Shown here: positions 20,303 to 27,656 of the stretch, one piece after another
Numbering within the stretch: the first letter of the stretch is position 1
Layout: every line of letters begins with the position of its first letter
Source: Elysia marginata
Taxonomy: Eukaryota; Mollusca; Gastropoda; Plakobranchidae
Direction of reading: 5' to 3'
Length of the DNA stretch: 27,656 nucleotides
NCBI GenBank assembly: GCA_019649035.1
Contig: BMAT01007964.1
Location: 114,459-142,114 of the forward strand
Program-made: the position numbers and the translations under genes
The notes under the pieces: model-generated
What the model was told of the DNA's origin: nothing
Databases searched by the model: none
What the model saw: only the letters and a program-made list of their open reading frames with translations

Positions 20303-21172
20303 TTAATTATCAGTAATTAAAGATTTTTGAATAATACCATTTTTTTTTAGAATATAACTTTTATCATTCAGTTTAAATTTTTTATTTCCTTCTATTCCTT
20401 CAATAAAAGAAATGATTGAGTTTATTTTGCCAGAACTTAAATTAATATCACTAAATTTATCATGAACAAATTTAAAAATAATTTCTTGCTTAAAATTTTT
20501 AATATTTCTAAATGTTTTAACTGAAAAATTAGATTTTTCCCAAATTGAATATCAGGCATTAACTTTTTTTTCTTTCTTTTTAAGAATTTTATTAGACATT
20601 TTAAATCACGAAATGTGATCCTTTTTTTCTTGTAAAGATCATTTTAGTAATTCTTTACGAATCTTATTTCTAAGAAATTTTGTATCACTATTAGTTTCAT
20701 CATTACCAAATAATATTTTTTCTTTTTTAAGATCTTCCAAAATTTCATTCTTTCAACACATATTAATGTATGGTCTTAAAATAGTCATCCCATTTCTCTT
20801 GACTTTTCTCTTAATACCAAAATAAAATGGCTGTTTTCCTGATCTTTGTTGCATTAAGGCCGTTTCTAGAAAATCATCTTTATGATGGGCAATTAGTAAC
20901 TTTTTACACTGATATTTATCATAAATTTCTTTAAAAAAATCATATCTAATTTTTCTGGCTCAAGATTCAAGATTGCCTATCGGTTTTTTCTTAACATTAA
21001 GAATTTCTATTTTAATGTTGTGCTTATCACAAAAATCTTTTACAATTTTCTCATCTCGATTTGCAGTTTTTCTCAAATTATAATTAACATGGGCAACAAT
21101 TATTTTGCGCTTACAATATTCTTTTAATAAAAACATTGAATCTGGTCCACCTGATACTGCTAATAAATACAT
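20303..21172 (-). CDS. tilS: tRNA(Ile)-lysidine synthetase
   Basis: Modifies cytidine 34 of the tRNA-Ile that reads AUA, using lysine and ATP; essential where AUA is common, as in this AT-rich genome. The 289-residue protein has the PP-loop 'LAVSGGPDSMFLL' (residues 4-16), 'HVNYNLRKTANRDEKIV', and 'IAHHKDDFLET', the family HxxDDxxET motif. The C-terminal part is short compared with Gram-negative TilS. Trp codons are TGA. ATG 21172 follows TATAAT plus six bases; no Shine-Dalgarno. The DUF3137 gene begins 21 bases after its stop. Confidence 0.95.
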
Positions 21173-21178
21173 AACTTA

Positions 21179-21184
21179 ATTATA
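21179..21184 (-). promoter_or_regulatory. -10 box six bases before tilS
   Basis: Minus-strand TATAAT, TAAGTT, ATG 21172. It starts four bases after the hairpin at 21189-21210. Confidence 0.65.
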
Positions 21185-21188
21185 AATT

Positions 21189-21210
21189 AAGATGGCTATG
21201 AAGCCATCTT
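21189..21210 (-). terminator. Hairpin terminator of the pth-DHH unit
   Basis: AAGATGGCT, four-base loop, AGCCATCTT: a perfect 9-bp stem. The DHH gene stop codon (21196-21198) lies in the stem. The T run is poor (TAATTTATAATT), so termination may be partial and allow read-through into tilS. Confidence 0.65.
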
Positions 21211-22149
21211 TGTTATATTATTTAAATCATTTAATAATTTTGAAAATTCTGTAGTTTTATTTTTAATTTTACAAGCAGCAGCTTTTAAATGTCCGCCACC
21301 TCCCCATTTAGTAGCTACATCAGAAATAACTGGACCCTTTGATCTCATTGAGGCTTTTCAAAATCCATGTTCTTCTGATCAATATAAAAATAATCAAATA
21401 TAAGTTTTTTCAATATGTCCTATTGAATTTACTTTCATTTTTATTTCATGTTCTGAATATTTTTGAATATCTTTTTTATCAAATACACAATAAGCCACTC
21501 TGCCTTTATATTTTAATTTACTAAAAATAAAGTTTTGAAGTTCCAAATCTTTTTTAGTCCTAGTAAACATTCTGTTATAAAGATCATTAATTTTATGAAA
21601 AGAAACATTTTTAAGAAGTTCAGCAAAATATTGTGCTGGTAATCCATTGTTGCCTGAATACTTAAAAAATCCTGTATCAGTTAATATTCCTAATAAAATA
21701 AATAATGATGTTTCTTCTTTAAACTTAATATTCATTTCTTTAGAAATTTCATATGCTTGCATGGCAGATGCAGGATATTTGGGTTTATGCCAAAAAATAT
21801 TAGCTTTAATATCTTCTTTATTTTGGTGATGATCAAATAAAATCTTATCCTTAGATTTTGCAAATTCCTCATAGTATCAAATTCTATTTTTTTGGCACCC
21901 ATCTCCCATAATGGCAAGTGTTGCATTATTTTCAAGAGTAAAAAGTGATTCATCTCAATCTAAAAATTTAAAATTATTTTTTAAATATTTTATGTCCGCT
22001 ACAACTTTAACATTCTTTTTGGGATATTTTTCTAAAATTGCCAAAGCAAGCCCATAAGATGAAGATATAGAATCGCCATCTGGTCTTGTGTGCATAAATA
22101 AAGATATGGAATTATGCTTTTCAATTAATTTAATTATTTTTTTAGTCAT
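21196..22149 (-). CDS. DHH/DHHA1 phosphoesterase (NrnA/PdeM-like)
   Basis: A 317-residue cytosolic protein. Motifs include 'HTRPDGDSISSSYGLAL' (DHH motif I-type Asp pair), 'IMGDGCQKN' (Asp), 'FDHHQN' (DHH motif) and the C-terminal DHHA1 'WGGGGHLKAAAC'. The family includes NrnA nanoRNase/pAp phosphatases and mycoplasmal c-di-AMP phosphodiesterases; which reaction this one performs cannot be read from motifs. A c-di-AMP or pApA role is possible because cdaM is present in this window. ATG 22149 has GTAGGTAAAC upstream and follows pth by 6 bases, so they are co-transcribed. Trp codons are mostly TGA with one TGG. Confidence 0.88.
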
Positions 22150-22155
22150 GTTTAC

Positions 22156-22701
22156 CTACTTTGTATTTAGCTGCACCATGGCTTTATTTGTGTCATCTTG
22201 AATGAAATATTTAACTGCTAAAGCAATTTCTTCAAAAGTTTTCTGAACTTTTTCAATTTCGTTTTGTGAGAATTTGCCTAAAACATGCTTTACAGAATTT
22301 TTGTGCCCTCTGCCTATTCCGACTTTTATTCTATAAATTTCTTGAGTACCTATTTTATTAATAATATCCTTCATTCCATTTTGTCCGCCAGCAGATCCTT
22401 TTGGTTTTAAAATGGCATTGCCAACAACATGATCCATATCATCATAAATAATTAGTATATCTTGTGATTTGATTTTATAAAAATGGGCTATGGCTTGCAC
22501 AAAATCACCAGATAAATTCATGAAAGTTAAGGGCTTAGCTAAAATATAATCATCTGTTTTATAAAAAACTCCATTAAATTTTTCTTTATTTAATTTAGCA
22601 TTATTTTTGCTTAAAAGAAAATCAATAACTTCAAAGCCAATATTATGTCTGGTTTTATGATATTTTTCTCCCGGATTTCCTAGGCCAACAATTAATTTCA
22701 T
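22156..22701 (-). CDS. pth: Peptidyl-tRNA hydrolase
   Basis: Releases tRNA from peptidyl-tRNA that dropped off ribosomes. The 181-residue protein has 'GLGNPGEKYHKTRHNIGFEV' with the catalytic His19, 'PLTFMNLSG', 'IIYDDMDHVVG' and 'PKGSAGGQNGMKDII'. Size is standard. No Trp, so no TGA issue. TATAAT lies six bases before ATG 22701, without Shine-Dalgarno. First gene of a unit with the DHH phosphoesterase. Confidence 0.97.
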   Translation of the reverse strand: MKLIVGLGNPGEKYHKTRHNIGFEVIDFLLSKNNAKLNKEKFNGVFYKTDDYILAKPLTFMNLSGDFVQAIAHFYKIKSQDILIIYDDMDHVVGNAILKPKGSAGGQNGMKDIINKIGTQEIYRIKVGIGRGHKNSVKHVLGKFSQNEIEKVQKTFEEIALAVKYFIQDDTNKAMVQLNTK

Positions 22702-22707
22702 AAAAGA

Positions 22708-22713
22708 ATTATA
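22708..22713 (-). promoter_or_regulatory. -10 box six bases before pth
   Basis: Minus-strand TATAAT, TCTTTT, ATG 22701. Follows the gyrA terminator. Confidence 0.65.
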
Positions 22714-22730
22714 TATAAAGAGGAATAAAA

Positions 22731-22773
22731 AAAGTGAATTCTATTCAATAGTCATTTGAATTATTTTCACTTT
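22731..22773 (-). terminator. Two-tier terminator of the gyrase operon
   Basis: Outer arms AAAGTGAA (22731-22738) and TTCACTTT (22766-22773), an internal loop, and an inner ATTCAA/TTGAAT stem. The minus strand continues with a TTTTTTT run. It starts five bases after the gyrA stop. Confidence 0.8.
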
Positions 22774-22778
22774 AAATA

Positions 22779-25493
22779 TTATTTTTCTTCTGCTTCTTTA
22801 AGTTGCTTTAAAGATATTTCCTGAGTTTTTCTAATAGCTTCTTCTACTTTTTCCTCAACATCAGCAACATCAATTACAGCAATTGATTTAATTGCATTGC
22901 CTTCTTGAAGCTTAATTACTTTAACACCCTTTGTACCTCTTGAAGAAGTGGCAACTTGAGTTAAACTTGTTCTAATGGTAATACCTTGTTTTGTCACAAT
23001 TAAAATATCTTCAGAGCCTTTAACTACTTCTACAAATTTTAAATATCCTGCTTTTTTGGTGTTAATTGATTTCACACCTTTGGCTCCACGTTTGGTTTGA
23101 CGGTACTCTGTAACATGAGTCATTTTCCCAAACCCATCTTCTCCAATTGAAAGAATATAACCTTCAGCATCTGTAATAGATGCACCTACAACATTAGCTT
23201 TTAAATCATCAGATAAATTAATACCTTTAACTCCTGTTGCAGTACGCCCCATTGCTCTAACTTCGGTTGAATCAAATCTAACAACTTTCCCATGAGATCC
23301 ACCAATAACAACTTGCTCATGATCAGTTACAATCATGGCCTTAACAAGCATATCATTTTCTCTCATTTTTAAAGCTATTTTACCATTTCGATTTATTCTA
23401 GAATATTCAGATAGCCTTGTTTTTTTAATAACACCTTTTTTAGTAACTGTCAGTAAATATTCTGTATTTTCATAAGTTTCTACTGAAAGGAGAGAAACAA
23501 TTTTTTCATCCTTTTTAATATCAATTATATTAATAAATGGAATTCCTTTTGCTTGTTTTGAAAGTTCAGGAATTTGATGAGCTCTAATTCGATAAACTTT
23601 ACCATAAGTTGTAAAAATTAATAAATCAGTGTGAGTATTAGTAGTAACAATTTTTTCAACATTATCATCTTCATATGTACTCATTCCCTTAGAACCGACA
23701 CCACCACGATTTTGAACTTGATATTCTTCAAGTGGAATACGTTTTACATAACCGCGATTAGACATTGTAATAGCAATATCCTTTTGCGGTATAAGATCTT
23801 CATCATCAATATCTCCGAGTGAATCATTAATTTCAGTTTTTCTATCATCACCAAAACGATCTTTGATATCTGTTAATTCATTAATAATTAATTCAATTAG
23901 AACACTATGATTATCTAAAATATTTTTTAGTTCAACAATTGTTTTATGAAGTTCTTCTAATTCTTCATTCATTCTCTCAATTGCTAGACCAGTTAACCTA
24001 CCAAGTCTCATATCAGTAATAGCTTTAGCTTGCTTTTCTGATAATGAAAAAGTATGAATTAATTGATTTTGTGCTTCTTCATCATTTTTAGATGATCTAA
24101 TTATTTTTATTACTTCATCAATATTTTGAGTAGCAGTTTTTAGCCCTTCTAGAATATGTGCTCTAGCCTCAGTTTTATTTAAATCAAATTGAGTTCTTCT
24201 TTTGACAACCTCTATTTGATGATCTAAATAAACTTTAAGAGCAGTTTTTAAATCAAGAACTTTTGGTGCACCATCAACAAGTGCAATCATGTTCATTGAA
24301 AATGATGTTTGTAATTGAGTCATTTTAAATAATTGGTTTAAGATGACTTCTGGAACTACATCTCTTCTTAATTCAATAACAACTCTAATACCTTTTCTAG
24401 ATGTTTCATCTCTTAGGTCTGTGATCCCATCAATTGCCTTATCTTTCACAAGATGAGCAATTTTTTCAATCATGTTGGCCTTATTAACCATGTAAGGAAT
24501 TTCAGTAACAACAATTCTGGTTTTACCATTTTTTAATTCCTCAATATGAGTTTTAGCTCTTAATTTTACTGATCCTCTACCGGTAGTGTAAGATTTAACA
24601 ATGCCTGCTGAGCCAGCAATTATTCCGCCAGTAGGAAAATCAGGCCCAGAAACTCTTTCCATTAAATCTTCGGTAGTAATTTCTGAATTTCTAGCAAGAG
24701 CAACAACACCATTAATCACTTCTGTTAAGTTGTGGGGCGGAATACTTGTTGCCATTCCCACTGCAATACCAGTTGCTCCTGAAATAAGTAAATTAGGAAT
24801 TCTGGCAGGTAGTACTGAGGGCTCAGTTTCTGAACCATCATAATTATCAATAAAATTAACGGTGTCTTTTTTAATACCATCAACCATTGCGGCAGCAATC
24901 TTACTCATTCTAGCTTCGGTATATCTCATGGCAGCAGCGCCATCACCATCAATAGAACCAAAATTACCATGGCCATCAACCATAGGATATCTCATTGAAA
25001 AATCTTGTGATAAACGAACCATCGCTTCATAAACAGATGAATCACCATGTGGGTGGTACTTACCAAGAACATCACCAACAATACGCGCAGATTTTTTATG
25101 AGCAACCGAAGCAGTTAAACCAAGTTCATGCATGCCATATAAAATCCGTCTATGCACTGGTTTTAAACCATCACGAGCATCAGGAAGAGCACGAGCTACA
25201 ATAACTGACATTGCATATTCTAGAAATGATTTTCTCATTTCTGTTGAAATAGTAATTGGTGCTAATCTATCAGTTTCTTCTTCAATTAATTGAGAAGCGA
25301 CTTCATAATCTTCAGCATCTTGAGGGATAATCTCTTCCTCCTCTTCGATAATTACTTTTTCTTGTGGTTTAGGTTCTTGAAAAACAGTTTTAATTCCCTC
25401 TTCTTCAACATAATACTTAGAATCATCGTCTTCATCTTTTTTATTTTCATCTTCTAAATCTAGATCTTTTGCTTTATCATCATCAAATAGCAT
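22779..25493 (-). CDS. gyrA: DNA gyrase subunit A with an acidic N-terminal extension
   Basis: The breakage-reunion subunit of gyrase. The 904-residue protein has no Trp. The catalytic Tyr is Tyr191 in '[15 protein letters not shown]', which is Tyr122 in E. coli, so about 69 extra residues precede the core. In the first 75 residues 31 are Asp or Glu. The quinolone-determining stretch '[14 protein letters not shown]' has Ser at the E. coli 83 position and Glu at 87. The GyrA box in the C-terminal beta-pinwheel is '[10 protein letters not shown]', close to the classic QRRGGKG, favouring GyrA over ParC, as does pairing with gyrB. ATG 25493 has AAAGGAGAGTTAA upstream. The small broken ORF between gyrB and gyrA ends at the base before this ATG. 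Confidence 0.96.
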   Translation of the reverse strand: MLFDDDKAKDLDLEDENKKDEDDDSKYYVEEEGIKTVFQEPKPQEKVIIEEEEEIIPQDAEDYEVASQLIEEETDRLAPITISTEMRKSFLEYAMSVIVARALPDARDGLKPVHRRILYGMHELGLTASVAHKKSARIVGDVLGKYHPHGDSSVYEAMVRLSQDFSMRYPMVDGHGNFGSIDGDGAAAMRYTEARMSKIAAAMVDGIKKDTVNFIDNYDGSETEPSVLPARIPNLLISGATGIAVGMATSIPPHNLTEVINGVVALARNSEITTEDLMERVSGPDFPTGGIIAGSAGIVKSYTTGRGSVKLRAKTHIEELKNGKTRIVVTEIPYMVNKANMIEKIAHLVKDKAIDGITDLRDETSRKGIRVVIELRRDVVPEVILNQLFKMTQLQTSFSMNMIALVDGAPKVLDLKTALKVYLDHQIEVVKRRTQFDLNKTEARAHILEGLKTATQNIDEVIKIIRSSKNDEEAQNQLIHTFSLSEKQAKAITDMRLGRLTGLAIERMNEELEELHKTIVELKNILDNHSVLIELIINELTDIKDRFGDDRKTEINDSLGDIDDEDLIPQKDIAITMSNRGYVKRIPLEEYQVQNRGGVGSKGMSTYEDDNVEKIVTTNTHTDLLIFTTYGKVYRIRAHQIPELSKQAKGIPFINIIDIKKDEKIVSLLSVETYENTEYLLTVTKKGVIKKTRLSEYSRINRNGKIALKMRENDMLVKAMIVTDHEQVVIGGSHGKVVRFDSTEVRAMGRTATGVKGINLSDDLKANVVGASITDAEGYILSIGEDGFGKMTHVTEYRQTKRGAKGVKSINTKKAGYLKFVEVVKGSEDILIVTKQGITIRTSLTQVATSSRGTKGVKVIKLQEGNAIKSIAVIDVADVEEKVEEAIRKTQEISLKQLKEAEEK

Positions 25494-25735
25494 TTAACTC
25501 TCCTTTTTGTGTTTTTTTATAAAATTAATATAGTCTTTTATATAGGGTTCTCTAATAAAAAGTGAAGTATGTTTAAAATTTAATCTAAATACTTTAATTA
25601 TTTTTTTAGGCCCAATATATTTTTTGGTTTTATTATCATAGTTAACAGGTGTTTTTCAAAAGTTATTTTGTAGCTTTCAAGTAAATTATCTTTAATAAAT
25701 TTTTGAATTATATTATGATAAGAAGACTTTTTCAT
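25494..25735 (-). pseudogene. Frameshifted small ORF between gyrB and gyrA
   Basis: ATG 25735 lies one base after the gyrB stop and opens 'MKKSSYHNIIQKFIKDNLLE', but that frame ends after about 45 codons. A second frame, open from the middle on, reads 'NNFWKTPVNYDNKTKKYIG' (Trp is TGA), continues through 'KVFRLNFKHTSLFIREPYIK' and stops at TAA 25496-25494, the base before the gyrA ATG. The total is 242 bases, one short of 81 codons. One lost A in the A4 run at 25666-25669 (plus-strand TTTT) would explain the break. So it is probably an 80-residue conserved protein gene with a single-base deletion, or a homopolymer sequencing error. I do not recognise a family. Its end carries the gyrA ribosome binding site. 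Confidence 0.55.
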
Positions 25736-25736
25736 T

Positions 25737-27647
25737 TTAAATATCTATTTCAGCATATTTTGCATTTTCATTTATAAAATCTCTACGAGGTTCAACATCA
25801 TCTCCCATTAAAATTGAAAATGTTAAATCAGCTGCAGCTGCATCTTCAACTTGAACTTGAAGCATTTTTCTTTCTTCAGGATTCATTGTTGTTTCTCAAA
25901 GCTGTTCGGGATCCATTTCTCCAAGTCCTTTATAACGTTGAATACCAATTTTGGTTGCAGGATCTATTTGGTCTAAATATTTTTCCTTCTGCACATCTGT
26001 ATAAGCATATTGCATTTGTTTATTATGAGTTATTTTATAAAGTGGAGGTTGCGCAATATAAACAAATCCATATTCCACAAGTGGTCTTAAGTATCTATAA
26101 AAGAAAGTTAATAATAATGTCCTAATGTGAGCGCCATCCACATCAGCATCAGTCATAATTACAATTTTATGGTATCTTAACTTATTAATATTAAATTCAT
26201 CACCAATGCCCGTCCCCAAGGCAGTTATCATTGCTCCAATTTCATTATTAGCAAAAACTTTATCAACTCTAGCCTTTTCAGAATTTATAACTTTACCTCT
26301 AAGTGGCAAAATGGCTTGAGTTTCACGATCTCTACCCATTTTTGCAGATCCTCCAGCTGAATCTCCTTCGACAATGTATAGTTCAGAAACTTCAGCATTT
26401 TTTGAAGAACAATCAGCTAATTTTCCCGGCAAAGAACCGATATCAAAAACATTTTTTCTTCTAATTGCCTCTCTAGCAGTAACGGCAGCAAAACGAGCAC
26501 GTTGAGCAACTAAAGTCTTTTCAATTATTTTTTTAGCTTGTTCCGGGTTTTCTTGTAAATACCTTTCAAGTGATTGAGAAATAACTTTGTTTGTTGCCAT
26601 CCGAGCATCTTTATTACCTAATTTTCCCTTAGTTTGACCCTCAAAAATAGGATCAGCATGCTTAATTGAAATAATTGCTGTTAATCCTTCTTTAATATCG
26701 TCTCTTGTTAACTTTTCAGTTTCATTTTTAAATAATTTATTTTCACCAGCATATGTATTTAAAATACGAATTAATGCATCGTTAAAACCTTGCTCATGAG
26801 TTCCGCCTTCAATAGTTGAAATATTATTTGCATATGAAACAACATTAGATTGAAAGGCATTGTTGTATTGCATCGCAACTTCTACCAAAACATCTCCTTG
26901 TTGTCCTGTAATTGCCCCTTCTGCATAAATAACTTCATCATTAATTAGTTCTTTACCCACATTTAATTCTGTAACATACTCAATGATTCCACCTTCAAAA
27001 TGAAATTCTTTATATAAATCGTTTCTTTCATCTTTAACGGTTAACTTAAGTCCCTTATTTAAATACGCTGTTTGTCTTACTCTATCGGCAATAACATTAA
27101 AGTCTCATTCATTTTTATCCATTACAGTAAAATCTGGAATAAATCTAATTTTTGTTCCTCTTTTTTCTGAATCTTCTTGAACTATAAGTGGTTGAACAGT
27201 TTTACCACCATTTTCAAATTTAGCATAATGTGCTTTGCCATCACGATATACTCAAGCTTCCAATTCACTTGAAAGTGCATTAGTTACTGAGGCACCAACA
27301 CCATGAAGACCACCAGAAACTTTATAAGTGTCAGAATCAAATTTTCCTCCAGCATGAAGAACTGTAAGAACTGTTTCAAGTGTTGATTTACCAGTTTTTG
27401 GGTGAACTGCAACAGGTATTCCCCTACCATTATCTTCTACAGTTATTGAATTATCTTTTCCAATTATAATATCAACTTTTGTTGCAAAGCCGGCCATAGC
27501 TTCATCCACTGAATTATCAGCGATTTCCCAAACTAAATGGTGTAGACCTCTAATACCAGTTGATCCAATATACATACCAGGTCTTTTTCTAACTGCTTCT
27601 AATCCTTCCAAAACCTGAATACTATCTGCTCTATAGTCATCTGACAT
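25737..27647 (-). CDS. gyrB: DNA gyrase subunit B
   Basis: The ATPase and Toprim subunit of gyrase. The 636-residue protein has '[20 protein letters not shown]' (ATP lid), '[10 protein letters not shown]', '[18 protein letters not shown]' (ATPase GHKL motifs), then the Toprim '[11 protein letters not shown]' with its metal-binding Glu and '[12 protein letters not shown]' with the DxD. The C-terminal '[17 protein letters not shown]' is standard. IGST is GyrB-like rather than the ParE pattern. Trp codons are TGA except in 'HHLVWE' (TGG). ATG 27647 is 9 bases from the window edge, so the promoter is outside and a slightly longer start cannot be excluded. Confidence 0.97.
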
Positions 27648-27656
27648 AGTTTTCTC

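Overview
The window is strongly AT-rich and reads sensibly only if TGA is tryptophan. Almost every gene carries in-frame TGA codons at conserved Trp positions (enolase, ArgS, GyrB, TilS, DhaK), TGG is rare, and there are few spare bases between genes. This is Mollicutes genetic code 4, a Mycoplasma-type genome. A hominis-group mycoplasma is my tentative guess; I do not name a species. All gene limits below are given under code 4.

Layout. 1-4140, minus strand: smpB, then the tmRNA gene ssrA 3 nt later, a small membrane protein, a membrane protein with degenerate GGDEF-EAL-like domains, the diadenylate cyclase cdaM overlapping it by 8 nt, and the start of mgtE (cut by the window edge). 4238-5341, plus: a DMT/EamA-type transporter. 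5354-7283, minus: dhaK-dhaL-dhaM, a PTS-dependent dihydroxyacetone kinase, preceded by an unusual leader with a candidate 15-codon leader ORF and two hairpins. 7521-9515, minus: a VOC/glyoxalase-like protein and enolase, whose C-terminus carries a lysine-rich tail. 9658-13383, plus: a metal-resistance module made of a palindromic operator, an ArsR/SmtB regulator, a CPC-type P1B ATPase and a MATE exporter. 13390-14448, minus: an RmuC-like coiled-coil protein. 14491-18656, minus: argS, an ABC ATPase (interrupted by a 237-N assembly gap) and an ABC-2-type permease, all overlapping or abutting. 18699-22701, minus: pth, a DHH/DHHA1 phosphoesterase, tilS, a DUF3137-type membrane protein and LemA. 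22779-27647, minus: gyrB, a small frameshifted ORF and gyrA with an acidic N-terminal extension.

Two layers of organisation stand out. First, at least eight genes have a perfect or near-perfect -10 box (TATAAT) exactly six bases before ATG and no Shine-Dalgarno sequence. This predicts leaderless mRNAs and corrects several start sites. Operon-internal genes mostly use a clear AGGAG-type ribosome binding site instead. Second, transcription units are joined by very compact terminator-promoter junctions in which stop codons sit inside terminator stems. Cyclic-dinucleotide metabolism is represented by cdaM, its degenerate GGDEF-EAL neighbour and a DHH phosphoesterase elsewhere in the window.
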